A stretch of 29,198 bases of DNA from DASXYG01 sp036502625 (GTDB taxonomy: Bacteria > Actinomycetota > Actinomycetes > Streptosporangiales > Streptosporangiaceae). The stretch is from the NCBI GenBank assembly GCA_036502625.1, contig DASXYG010000050.1, positions 1 through 29,198 on the forward strand, written 5' to 3'. The notes beneath the pieces are model-generated. The model was not told the DNA's origin and searched no databases. It worked only from the letters and a program-made list of their open reading frames with translations. Positions 14,978 to 24,661 of the stretch are shown here, one piece after another. Made by a program: the position numbers and the translations under genes. Numbering within the stretch: position 1 is the first letter of the stretch; each line of letters begins with the position of its first letter.

Positions 14978-17900
14978 ATGCCGCCGAGCCTCGACGCGGA
15001 CGTCATCATCATCGGCGCGGGGCCGGTCGGCCTCACCGCCGCCATGGACCTCGACGCGCGCGGCGTGTCCGCGATCGTCGTCGAGCGGCGGCGGTTCCTC
15101 GAACCGCCGAGCGTCAAGTGCAACCACGTCTCGTCGCGCACGATGGAGCGGTTCCGCGCGCTCGGCGTGGCCCCGCTGATCCGCGGCGCCGGGCTGCCCG
15201 CGGGCCACCCGCACGACGTCTCCTTCCGTACGACCCTGACCGGCCGGGAGATCAGCCGGATCCCGATCCCGGCACGCCGCGACCGGTACACCTCGGCCAC
15301 CGGACCGGACACCCGCTGGGCCACCCCCGAGCCGCCGCACCGGATCAACCAGACCTACCTGGAACCCCTCCTGGCCCGCCACGCCGCCGGGCTCCCGCGC
15401 GTGACGCTGCTCAACGAGACCCGCCACCACCGCTTCGCGCAGACCGCCGACGCCGTCGAGGTCACCGTCAGCGACCTCGACGGCGCGCACGAACGCGTCC
15501 TGCGCGGCCGGTTCCTGATCGGCGCCGACGGCGGGCGCTCGGCGGTGCGCAGGCAGATCGGCGCGACGCTCACCGGCGACCCCGTCATCCAGCACGTCCA
15601 GTCGACGTGCATCCGCGCCGCCGGGCTGTACGACCTGATGCCCGGCGAACGGGCCTGGGGCTACTACGCGCTCAACCCGCGCCGCAACGGCCACGTCTAC
15701 TCCATCGACGGCGCCGAGGTCTTCCTGGTGCACAACCACCTCTCGGCGGCGGAGGCCGAGGACGGGTCGGTGGACCGCGACGCCGCGATCCGCACGATCC
15801 TCGGCGTCGGCGCCGACTTCCCGTACGAGGTCCTCAGCGAGGAGGACTGGGTGGCGCGGCGGCTCGTGGCCGACCGCTTCCGCGACGGCCGCGTCTTCAT
15901 CGCCGGCGACGCCGCCCACCTGTGGGTGCCGTACGCCGGCTACGGCATGAACGCCGGCATCGCCGACGCGCTGAACCTCACCGCCGCGCTCGGCGCGTAC
16001 CTCGGCGGCTGGGCCGGGCCGCGGATGCTGGACGCGTACGAGGCGGAGCGGCTGCCGATCACCGCGCAGGTGTCGCGGTTCGCGATGAGCCACGCGGCGA
16101 AGGTCGTCGCGGCGCGCCGCGCGGTGCCCGCGGACATCGAGGACGGCGGCGAGGCGGGGCGGCGCGCGCGTGAGGAATTCGGCCGCGAGGTGTACGACCT
16201 GAACGTGCAACAGTTCGCGGCCGAGGGGCTGAACTACGGCTACGTGTACGACGCGTCGCCGGTGATCTCCTACGACGGCGAGACGGCCCCCGCGTACACG
16301 ATGGGCGCCTTCACGCCGTCCACGGTGCCGGGCTGCCGCGCCCCGCACCTGTGGCTCGCGCCGGGCGTCTCGCTGTACGACCGGCTCGGCCCCGGCTACA
16401 CCCTGCTGCGGTTCGACCCGGCGGCGGACATCGCCGCGCTCACCGGCGCCGCGGCCGCGGCCGGGATGCCGCTCGAGGTCGTCGACGTACCGCCGGGCAC
16501 CGCGCCGCCGGAGTACCGGCACGCGCTGCTCGTCTGCCGCGCGGACCAGCACGTCGCGTGGCGCGGCGACCGGGTGCCGGACGACCCGGCCGCGCTGGTG
16601 GACCTGCTGCGCGGCGCCGCGACCGGCCAGGCCGTACCGGACCGGCCCGGCAAGATCATCGCGGTGCACCTGAACTACCCGAGCCGGATCGCGCAGCGCG
16701 GCCGCACGCCCGCGCACCCCTCGTACTTCCTGAAGCCGTCCACCTCCGCGGCACCGTCCGGCGGCACCGTCGAGCGGCCCGCCGGCACCGAGCTGCTGGC
16801 CTTCGAGGGCGAGGTCGCGCTGGTCATCGGCGCCACCGCGCGGAACGTCACCCCGGAGGACGCCTGGTCCTACGTACGCGGCGTGACGGCCGCCAACGAC
16901 CTCGGCGTCTACGACCTGCGCCACGCCGACAAGGGGTCCAACCTGCGGTCCAAGGGCGGCGACGGGTTCACGCCGCTCGGCCCGGAGCTGATCGACGCGG
17001 GCGCGGTCGACCCGGCGGGCCTGCGCGTACGCACGTGGGTCGACGGGCGGCTCGTCCAGGACGACACGACCGCGCGCCTGGCGTTCCCGTTCGCCCAGCT
17101 CATCGCCGACCTGTCGCAGCTCAGCACGCTGGAGCCCGGCGACGTCGTCCTGACCGGGACGCCGGCCGGGTCCAGCGTCGTCGGCCCGGGGCAGCGGGTC
17201 GAGGTGGAGGTGGACGCGCCGGGGGCGCCGGGCGCGCCGAGCAGCGGCCGGCTGGTCACGTTCGTGGCCGAGGGCACGGTCGCGCCCGGCCGCTACGGCG
17301 CGGGCCCGAAGGTCGACGACCACCAGCGGGCGGAGGCCTGGGGGAGCGCCGAGGCCGCCGGGCTCGAACCGGAGTGGGAGCTGACCGAGGAGCTGCGCGC
17401 GCGGCTCGCGTCGGTGGCCACCGCCACGCTGAGCTCGCAGCTTCGCAAGCGGGGCCTCGACAACGTCTCCATCGACGGCGTACACCCCACCCAGCCGGGC
17501 GCCAAGCTGGTCGGCCGGGCCCGTACGCTGCGGTTCATCCCGAACCGCGAGGACCTCTTCGCCGCGCACGGCGGCGGCTTCAACGCCCAGAAGCAGGCGT
17601 TCGACACACTGCGCCCCGGCGACGTCCTGGTGGTCGAGGCGCGCGGCGAACGCGGCACCGGCACGGTCGGCGACATCCTCGCGCTGCGCGCCAAGACGCT
17701 CGGCGCGGCCGGCATCGTCACCGACGGCGGCATCCGCGACCTCGCCGCCGTGACCGAGCTCGGCCTCCCGGCGTACGCGGCGGGCGGGCACCCGGCCGTG
17801 CTCGGCCGCCGCCACGTGCCCTGGGACACCGGCCTGACCATCGCCTGCGGCGGCGCGGCCGTCCAGCCCGGCGACGTGATCGTCGGCGACGACGACGGGG

Positions 17901-18064
17901 TGCTCGTCATACCGCCGCGGCTGGTCGAGGAGGTCGCGGCCGCGGCGGTCGAGCAGGAGCGCGAGGAGGGGTACATCAGCGCGCGGGTCGCCGGCGGCGC
18001 GTCGGTCGACGGGCTGTACCCGATGAACGCGGAATGGCGGAAGCGGTACGAGGCGGAGCGCTGA
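14978..18064 (+). CDS. Three-domain fusion: FAD aromatic hydroxylase, FAH-family domain, RraA-like domain
   Basis: One uninterrupted 1028-residue frame joins three enzymes usually encoded apart. Residues 1-550 are a class A FAD monooxygenase: GAGPVG (13-18), GADGGR with D184-G185, GDAAH with G310-D311, and a thioredoxin-like C-terminal part. Residues about 555-770 are a fumarylacetoacetate-hydrolase-family domain: metal motif FEGEVALVIG (609-618), SKGGDGFTPLGP and LEPGDVVLTGTPAG. Residues about 790-1010 are RraA/HMG-aldolase-like: VGDILALRAKTLGA and TDGGIRD with R920-D921. The likely roles are ring hydroxylation, isomerisation or decarboxylation of the ring-fission acid, and retro-aldol cleavage. 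GGAGGA precedes the ATG. HpaE and HpaD, which would act between domains one and two, lie just downstream. Codon bias is uniform across the joins. Confidence 0.9.
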   Translation: MPPSLDADVIIIGAGPVGLTAAMDLDARGVSAIVVERRRFLEPPSVKCNHVSSRTMERFRALGVAPLIRGAGLPAGHPHDVSFRTTLTGREISRIPIPARRDRYTSATGPDTRWATPEPPHRINQTYLEPLLARHAAGLPRVTLLNETRHHRFAQTADAVEVTVSDLDGAHERVLRGRFLIGADGGRSAVRRQIGATLTGDPVIQHVQSTCIRAAGLYDLMPGERAWGYYALNPRRNGHVYSIDGAEVFLVHNHLSAAEAEDGSVDRDAAIRTILGVGADFPYEVLSEEDWVARRLVADRFRDGRVFIAGDAAHLWVPYAGYGMNAGIADALNLTAALGAYLGGWAGPRMLDAYEAERLPITAQVSRFAMSHAAKVVAARRAVPADIEDGGEAGRRAREEFGREVYDLNVQQFAAEGLNYGYVYDASPVISYDGETAPAYTMGAFTPSTVPGCRAPHLWLAPGVSLYDRLGPGYTLLRFDPAADIAALTGAAAAAGMPLEVVDVPPGTAPPEYRHALLVCRADQHVAWRGDRVPDDPAALVDLLRGAATGQAVPDRPGKIIAVHLNYPSRIAQRGRTPAHPSYFLKPSTSAAPSGGTVERPAGTELLAFEGEVALVIGATARNVTPEDAWSYVRGVTAANDLGVYDLRHADKGSNLRSKGGDGFTPLGPELIDAGAVDPAGLRVRTWVDGRLVQDDTTARLAFPFAQLIADLSQLSTLEPGDVVLTGTPAGSSVVGPGQRVEVEVDAPGAPGAPSSGRLVTFVAEGTVAPGRYGAGPKVDDHQRAEAWGSAEAAGLEPEWELTEELRARLASVATATLSSQLRKRGLDNVSIDGVHPTQPGAKLVGRARTLRFIPNREDLFAAHGGGFNAQKQAFDTLRPGDVLVVEARGERGTGTVGDILALRAKTLGAAGIVTDGGIRDLAAVTELGLPAYAAGGHPAVLGRRHVPWDTGLTIACGGAAVQPGDVIVGDDDGVLVIPPRLVEEVAAAAVEQEREEGYISARVAGGASVDGLYPMNAEWRKRYEAER

Positions 18065-18107
18065 CCCCCGCCCGTCCCGTACGACACCCCAGCGAAGAGG
18101 AGACGGC

Positions 18108-19052
18108 ATGACCTTCAAGACCGATCCGCGCACGATCCGCGGCTCGATCGCGCCGCTGATGACCCCGTTCACCCCCGACGGCGAGGTCGACCACGACAGC
18201 CTCGCCAACCTGGTGAACTGGCAGCTCGCGAACGGCACCCACGGCATCTCGATCGGCGGCTCCACCGGCGAGCCGAGCGCGCTGTCACCGAGGGAGCGGC
18301 TCGACGCGCTCGCCACGGTGATCGCCGCCGTCGACGGCCGTGCGCCGGTCGTGCCGGGCACCGGCTCGGCGAAGCTGGACGAGACCATCGCGCTGACCGG
18401 CGCCGCCCGCGACGCCGGGGTGGACGCCGCCCTCGTCATCACGCCGTACTACGCCAAGCCCACGCAGGAGGCGCTGTACGTCTGGTACAAGACGGTCGCG
18501 GACGAGTATCCGGACCTGCCGATCCTCGCGTACAACGTGCCGACCCGCACCGCCGTGGACATCGCGCCCGAGACGGTGGCGCGCCTGTACCGCGACGTGG
18601 AGAACTTCGTCGGGGTGAAGGAGACGACGAAGGACTTCGAGCACTTCTCCCGGGTGCTGCGGCTCTGCGGCCCGGACGTCGTCGTCTGGTCCGGCATCGA
18701 GCTGCTGTGCCTGCCGCTGCTGGCGCTCGGCGGCGCCGGGTTCCTCAGCGCCACCGCGAACATCGCCCCGGCCGCGCACGCCCGCATGTTCGAGCTCTGG
18801 GAGGCCGGCGACATCGCCGGCGCCCGGGAGATCCACTACGGCCTGCACCCGCTGGTCGACCTGCTGTTCGTGGAGACCAACCCGGCGCCCGGCAAGTCCG
18901 TCCTCGCGCAACGGGGACTGATCCGCTCCGGGTACGTACGCCCGCCGCTGATCACCCCCACCGAGCCCGGCCGCGCCCGCATCGACGCGTACCTGGCCGA
19001 GGGCGCCGCCTACCTGACGCCCGCCGGCGACTTCGCGATCGGGGGCGAGTGA
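18108..19052 (+). CDS. DapA/NAL-family aldolase
   Basis: This 314-residue class I aldolase of the dihydrodipicolinate synthase/N-acetylneuraminate lyase family has GGSTGE (around 51-56) binding the keto-acid carboxylate, YNVPTRT supplying the catalytic Tyr, and K171 in VGVKETTKD as the Schiff-base lysine. These enzymes make or break C-C bonds next to pyruvate. Its place between the hydroxylase/FAH/RraA fusion and hpaE suggests a catabolic role such as cleaving or dehydrating a 2-oxo acid late in the pathway, rather than lysine synthesis. A GAGGAGA site precedes the ATG, and hpaE begins one base after its stop. It may overlap in role with the RraA-like domain. Confidence 0.9.
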   Translation: MTFKTDPRTIRGSIAPLMTPFTPDGEVDHDSLANLVNWQLANGTHGISIGGSTGEPSALSPRERLDALATVIAAVDGRAPVVPGTGSAKLDETIALTGAARDAGVDAALVITPYYAKPTQEALYVWYKTVADEYPDLPILAYNVPTRTAVDIAPETVARLYRDVENFVGVKETTKDFEHFSRVLRLCGPDVVVWSGIELLCLPLLALGGAGFLSATANIAPAAHARMFELWEAGDIAGAREIHYGLHPLVDLLFVETNPAPGKSVLAQRGLIRSGYVRPPLITPTEPGRARIDAYLAEGAAYLTPAGDFAIGGE

Positions 19053-19053
19053 C

Positions 19054-20544
19054 GTGCACCGGATCCCGGAGGACCTGCCCGCCGCCATCCGGCACCACAT
19101 CGACGGCCGGCCCGCGGACAGCGTGTCGGGGGAGACGTTCGACGTCCTCGACCCGGTGACCAACGAGCCGTACGTCACCGCGGCCGCCGGGCGGAAGGAG
19201 GACGTGGACCTCGCGGTCGCCGCCGCGCGCCGCGCCTTCGACACGGGCCCGTGGCCGCACCTGCTGCCGCGCGCCCGCGCCCGGGTGCTCAACGCGATCG
19301 CCGACATCGTGGAGTCGCGCGACGCGCGCCTCGCCGAGCTGGAGACCTTCGACTCGGGGCTGCCGATCACGCAGGCGCTCGGCCAGGCGCAGCGCGCCGC
19401 GGAGAACTTCCGGTTCTTCGCCGACCTGATCGTCGCGCAGAGCGACGACACCTACCGGGTGCCCGGACGGCAGGTCAACTACGTCAACCGCAAGCCGAAG
19501 GGCGTCGCGGGGCTGATCACCCCGTGGAACACGCCGTTCATGCTGGAGAGCTGGAAGCTGGCCCCCGCGCTGGCCGCCGGGTGCACGGTGGTGCTCAAGC
19601 CGGCGGAGTTCACCCCGCTGTCGGCGGGCCTGTGGGCGGACATATTCCGCGAGGCGGGCGTGCCGGACGGCGTGTTCAACCTGGTCAACGGGCTCGGCGA
19701 GCAGGCCGGCGACGCGCTCGTACGGCACCCCGACGTCCAGCTCATCTCCTTCACCGGGGAGAGCGCGACCGGGCGGGTGATCTTCGCCAACTGCGCGGCC
19801 ACGCTCAAGGGCATGTCGATGGAGCTCGGCGGCAAGTCACCGGCGGTGGTGTTCGCCGACGCGGACCTCGACGCCGCCGTCGACTCCACCCTGTTCGGCG
19901 TGTTCTCCCTGAACGGCGAGCGCTGCACGGCCGGGAGCCGCATCCTCGTCGAGCGCCCGGTGTACGACGCGTTCGTCGAGCGCTACGCGGCGCGCGCGGC
20001 GAACATCGTCGTCGGCGAGCCGCAGGACCCGGCGACCGAGGTCGGCGCGCTCGTCCACCCCGAGCATTTCGAGAAGGTCATGGGGTACGTCGAGCTCGGC
20101 AAGGCCGAGGGCCGCCTCGTCGCCGGCGGCGGCCGTCCCGACGGGCTGCCCGGCGGCAACTTCGTCGCCCCCACCGTGTTCGCCGACGTCCCGCCGGACG
20201 CGCGGATCTTCCAGGAGGAGATCTTCGGCCCGGTCGTCGCCATCACGCCGTTCGACACCGAGGACGAGGCGCTGCGGCTGGCCAACGACGTGAAGTACGG
20301 CCTCGCCGCGTACGTCTGGACGTCGGACCTGAAGCGCGGCCACACCTTCGCGCACGGCATCGACGCCGGCATGGTCTGGCTCAACTCGCACAACGTCCGC
20401 GACCTGCGCACCCCGTTCGGCGGCGTGAAGGCGTCCGGCCTCGGCCACGAGGGCGGCTACCGCTCGCTGGACTTCTACTCCGACCAGCAGGCCGTGCACA
20501 TCTCCCTCGGCGACGTGCACACCGCGCGCTTCGGCGCGCACTGA
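19054..20544 (+). CDS. hpaE: 5-carboxymethyl-2-hydroxymuconate semialdehyde dehydrogenase
   Basis: This 496-residue aldehyde dehydrogenase closely follows HpaE: MELGGKSPAVVFADADLDAA with general base E257, and FSLNGERCTAGSRILVE with nucleophile C291. NGERCTAGSR is typical of this subgroup and separates it from the dehydrogenase at 10648. It oxidises the semialdehyde made by HpaD ring cleavage to 5-carboxymethyl-2-hydroxymuconate, using NAD. The start is GTG, one base after the DapA-family stop, so translation is probably coupled. hpaD follows after 29 bases. Other late landmarks, NSHNVRDLRTPFGGVKASG and HEGGYRSLDFYSD, are also those of HpaE. Confidence 0.94.
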   Translation: MHRIPEDLPAAIRHHIDGRPADSVSGETFDVLDPVTNEPYVTAAAGRKEDVDLAVAAARRAFDTGPWPHLLPRARARVLNAIADIVESRDARLAELETFDSGLPITQALGQAQRAAENFRFFADLIVAQSDDTYRVPGRQVNYVNRKPKGVAGLITPWNTPFMLESWKLAPALAAGCTVVLKPAEFTPLSAGLWADIFREAGVPDGVFNLVNGLGEQAGDALVRHPDVQLISFTGESATGRVIFANCAATLKGMSMELGGKSPAVVFADADLDAAVDSTLFGVFSLNGERCTAGSRILVERPVYDAFVERYAARAANIVVGEPQDPATEVGALVHPEHFEKVMGYVELGKAEGRLVAGGGRPDGLPGGNFVAPTVFADVPPDARIFQEEIFGPVVAITPFDTEDEALRLANDVKYGLAAYVWTSDLKRGHTFAHGIDAGMVWLNSHNVRDLRTPFGGVKASGLGHEGGYRSLDFYSDQQAVHISLGDVHTARFGAH

Positions 20545-20573
20545 CCCCGCGGCCCACGCAGGAGGACACCCCC

Positions 20574-21653
20574 ATGACGAACCCCGTCCCGACCCCCGCC
20601 GCCGCACCCCCGGACATCGTCCGCTGCGCGTACGCCGACCTCGTGGTGACCGACCTCGCGGCGTCCCGCGCCTTCTACGTCGACGTCCTCGGCCTGGTCG
20701 TCACCGAGGAGGACGGCGACACGGTCCACCTGCGCGCGATGGAGGAGTTCATCCACCACAACCTCGTGCTGCGCCAGGGCCCGGTCGCGGCCGTCGCCGC
20801 GCTGGCGTTCCGGGTGCGCGCCCCCGAGGACGTCGACCGGGCCGAGCGCTACTACACCGAGCTGGGCTGCCGTACCGAGCGGCGCCCCGGCGGCTTCACC
20901 CGGGGTGTGGGCGACGCCGTACGGGTGGTCGACCCCATCGGCTTCCCGTACGAGTTCTTCCACGACGTGCGGCACGTCGAGCGGCTGGCCTGGAACTACG
21001 AGCTCCGCCGCGGCGGCACGATCGTCCGGCTCGACCACTTCAACCAGATGACCCCCGATGTGCCGCGCGGCCGCGCGTACCTGGAGGACCTGGGCTTCCG
21101 GGTGACCGAGGACATCAAGGACGACGCGGGCACGACGTACGCGGCGTGGCTGCGCCGCAAGGACACCGTGCACGACACCGCGCTCACCGGGGGCGACGGC
21201 CCGCGCCTGCACCACGTCGCCTTCGCCACGCACGAGAAGCACGACATCATCGACATCTGCGACCGGCTCGGCGCGCTGCGCCGCTCGGACTGCATCGAGC
21301 GCGGCCCCGGCAGGCATGGCGTCTCCAACGCCTTCTACCTCTACCTGCGCGACCCCGACGGCCACCGCGTCGAGATCTACACGCAGGACTACTACACCGG
21401 CGACCCCGACAACCCGGTCGTCACCTGGGACGTCCACGACAACCAGCGCCGCGACTGGTGGGGCAACCCGGTGGTGCCGAGCTGGTACGAGGAGGCGTCC
21501 GCCGTCCTCGACCTGGACGGCGCGGCCCAGCCGGTGCTGGCCCGTACGGACGCCCGCGAGCTGGACGTCACGGTCGGCGCCGACGGCTTCTCCTACACCC
21601 GCAAGCCCGGCGACGACGGCCGACAGGGCTTCAAACTGGGCACCCAGCTATGA
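20574..21653 (+). CDS. hpaD: Homoprotocatechuate (3,4-dihydroxyphenylacetate) 2,3-dioxygenase
   Basis: This 359-residue class I (VOC-fold) extradiol ring-cleavage enzyme opens 3,4-dihydroxyphenylacetate to 5-carboxymethyl-2-hydroxymuconate semialdehyde. Metal ligands H155 (VRLDHFNQ), H214 (LHHVAFATH) and E267 (RVEIYTQDYY) and active-site H200 and Y257 fall at exactly the numbers known for the Brevibacterium fuscum Fe enzyme and its Arthrobacter Mn homologue MndD. The sequence resembles those enzymes along its length, including DVHDNQRRDWWGNPVVPSW and the C-terminal VTVGADGFSYTRK. Whether Fe or Mn is used cannot be told. A GGAGGA site precedes the ATG. It is the last catabolic gene before a 122-base gap and the amino-acid transporter. 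Confidence 0.96.
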   Translation: MTNPVPTPAAAPPDIVRCAYADLVVTDLAASRAFYVDVLGLVVTEEDGDTVHLRAMEEFIHHNLVLRQGPVAAVAALAFRVRAPEDVDRAERYYTELGCRTERRPGGFTRGVGDAVRVVDPIGFPYEFFHDVRHVERLAWNYELRRGGTIVRLDHFNQMTPDVPRGRAYLEDLGFRVTEDIKDDAGTTYAAWLRRKDTVHDTALTGGDGPRLHHVAFATHEKHDIIDICDRLGALRRSDCIERGPGRHGVSNAFYLYLRDPDGHRVEIYTQDYYTGDPDNPVVTWDVHDNQRRDWWGNPVVPSWYEEASAVLDLDGAAQPVLARTDARELDVTVGADGFSYTRKPGDDGRQGFKLGTQL

Positions 21654-21775
21654 CGGGTGCTCGGCCGGGCGCCCGGCGGCGGCGCCGACATTTAACGAGC
21701 CCGCGGTAAGTGTCGTGACCTGGGGGTTCTGACTCCGGCACGATGCGGTCATTCCACTCGATGCAGGTGTAGGGG

Positions 21776-22683
21776 GTGACCGTGGCCGCGTCCGCAGAGG
21801 CCGGTGACGTGCTCGCCGGGCTGCCGGTACGCCGGCGGGTCCGCGTATGGGCGTGGGCGCCGCATGTGGTGCTGGTCGTGCTCGCTGCGATGGGCGTCTC
21901 GGCGCTGGTGACCAACCGGCGGTTCGAATGGGGTGTGGTCGGCCGCTATCTGCTGTCGGTCGACGTGGTCAAGGGCATCGGCGTGACGCTGGGCATGACG
22001 GCCGCGGTGATGGTCCTGTCGATGGTCCTCGGCACGGTCGTCGCGCTCATGCGGTTGTCCGGCGGCCGGCTGCTCTCCTGGTCCGCCGGGCTGTTCGTGT
22101 GGGTCTTCCGCAGCGTGCCGATGCTCGTCCAGTTGCTGTTCTGGTACAACCTGGCCGCGCTGTTCCCGCAGCTCTCCCTCGGCGTGCCGTGGGGGCCGCG
22201 GCTGGTCACCTGGGACACCAACGTGCTGATCAGCCCGCTGATGGCGGCGGTCATCGGCCTGACGCTGCACGAGTCGGCGTTCCTCGCCGAGGTGGTGCGG
22301 TCCGGGATCGGCTCGGTGGACCGCGGGCAGCGCGACGCCGCCATGGCCCTGGGCCTGCCGCCGGCCACCGCATTCCGCCGGATCATCCTCCCCCAGGCCA
22401 TGCGGGTGATCGTGCCGCCGCTGGGCAACCAGCTCATCCAGTTGCTCAAGGCGACGTCCCTGGTCAGCGTGATCGCGCTGAACGACCTGCTGTACTCGGT
22501 GCAGCTCATCTACGCGCGCAACTTCGAGACCGTCCCGCTGCTGATCGTCGCGGTGCTCTGGTACCTGGTGATCACGGTCGTACTGACGGCCGGGCAGCGC
22601 TACGTCGAGCGCCACTTCGGCCGCGGCCACGCCACGGCGGACACGCGTACGGTGCCGCCGCGCGCCGCGAACGGGGGAGAGGC

Positions 22684-22687
<4 letters not shown>
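21776..22687 (+). CDS. Polar amino acid ABC transporter permease (HisM/GlnP family)
   Basis: This 303-residue inner-membrane permease has a cytoplasmic N-tail of about 20 residues, then membrane segments beginning at VWAWAPHVVLVVLAAMGVSALV. The coupling loop AAMALGLPPATAFRRIILPQAMRVIVPPLGNQ is spread over about 190-220 and is the standard EAA-loop of the His/Glu/Gln/Arg permease family. It is longer at the N-terminus than the typical 220-residue GlnP because it includes an additional leading segment. The GTG start follows AGGGG; a GTG six bases later is possible. Its stop overlaps the ATPase start by four bases (ATGA). A family-3 binding lipoprotein at 26966 is the probable partner. Confidence 0.9.
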
Positions 22688-23447
<760 letters not shown>

Positions 23448-23451
<4 letters not shown>

Positions 23452-24650
23452 CGGACGAGACACGCGGCGGCTACACCGCGTACGCGTACCTGCCGGAGCA
23501 GGAGTACCGGCCGCTGCCGATGGCCGCGCAGGTCGGCCGCGTGCCGGAGGCCGCGCGCGCCTGGCCGGAGCCGGTCGAGGCGCGGGCGGCGGCGCTGCGC
23601 GAGGCCGCGCCGGTCATCTCCGTGCACGACCACCTGTCCGCGCGGCCGCTGCGCCCGGCGGACTTCGCGGCGTACCGGCGGTCCGGCCGCGAGGTCACCC
23701 CGTACGAGGGGCTGGCCGGCTGCGGCGTCGACGTGTTCTTCGACGGCGGGCCCGCGGCGGTCAGCATGATCCGCTCGCATGCGCCGTTCGACTGGGACGA
23801 CACCCTCAGCGACCTGGGCATGCGCCTGGCCGACTGGGCCCACCAGGACCTCGTGTCGCCCGTCCTGCGCGCCGGCGACGTCGCGCGCGTACGGGAGGAC
23901 GGCCAGGTCGGCGTGGTGCTGACACTGGAGTCGTGCAGCCCGGTCGGCAACGACCTCGACCGGCTGGACATCCTGTTCGGCCTGGGCGTACGGCTGATGG
24001 GCCTGGTGTACAGCGAGAGCAACCTGCTCGGCAGCGGGCTCGCCGACGTCACGGACGCGGGCCTGACCCGGCTGGGCCGCCGCGCGGTGCGCCGGATGAA
24101 CGACCTCGGCATGATCGTCGACGTCTCCCACGCCGCCGACGCCACCTGCCTGGACGCCGCCCGTACGTCCGCGGCCCCGGTCGTCGTCACCCATGCGGGC
24201 GCGCGCGCCCTGTGGCCGACGCCGCGGATGAAGCCGGACGACGTCATCCGCGCCTGCGCCGACAGCGGCGGCTACGTCGGCATCGAGGCGGCGCCGCACA
24301 CGACGATCACCGCCGACCATCCCCGGCACGACCTGGAGTCGGTGATGCGGCACGTCGAGTACTGCGTCGACCTGGTCGGCGCGGACCACGTAGCGCTCGG
24401 CCCGGACACCAACTTCGGCGACCACACCGCCTGGCACCGGGAGTTCGCGGCGATGTTCGGCAAGGACGACGGCGGACCGCGCACGCCGCCGCACGAGCCG
24501 GTGGAGTACGTCGCGGGGTGTGAGAACCCGCGCGAGGCGACCGGCAACATGCTCCGCTGGCTGCTCGACCACGGCTACGGGTCCGAGGACGTCGCCAAGA
24601 TCGCGGGCGGCAACGCGCTGCGCGTCATGCGCCAGGTCTGGCCGCGATGA
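23448..24650 (+). CDS. Peptidase M19 (membrane dipeptidase) family protein
   Basis: This 400-residue metal-dependent TIM-barrel enzyme is in the renal-dipeptidase family. Visible landmarks are the N-terminal metal motif VHDHLS (H60, D61, H62), bridging Glu in VVLTLESCSP, DVSHAADATCLDAA, VVTHAGARALW, and late GPDTNFGDHTAW with GGNALRVMRQVW at the end. Most M19 enzymes have H-x-D at the first site; here it reads H-D-H, so the second ligand may be His or the register is shifted. No signal peptide is visible, so it is probably cytoplasmic. It is coupled by ATGA to the amino-acid transporter ATPase, which suggests cleavage of an imported dipeptide or related amide. Confidence 0.87.
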
Positions 24651-24661
24651 CGCGGGCCCGC

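Noticed and set aside
14699..18442. Minus-strand frame of 1247 residues opposite the fusion gene
   Set aside because: It is the antisense shadow of a real gene with strong codon bias. Composition is Arg/Gly/Val-rich with no motif.
18108..19052. Lysine-biosynthetic DapA
   Set aside because: The context is wholly catabolic and no lysine genes lie nearby. The family also includes many catabolic aldolases.
21664..21677. GCCGGGC-GCCCGGC palindrome after hpaD as a terminator
   Set aside because: There is no loop and no T-run, and such GC palindromes are frequent by chance here. It may end the hpaD transcript, but the evidence is too thin to call.
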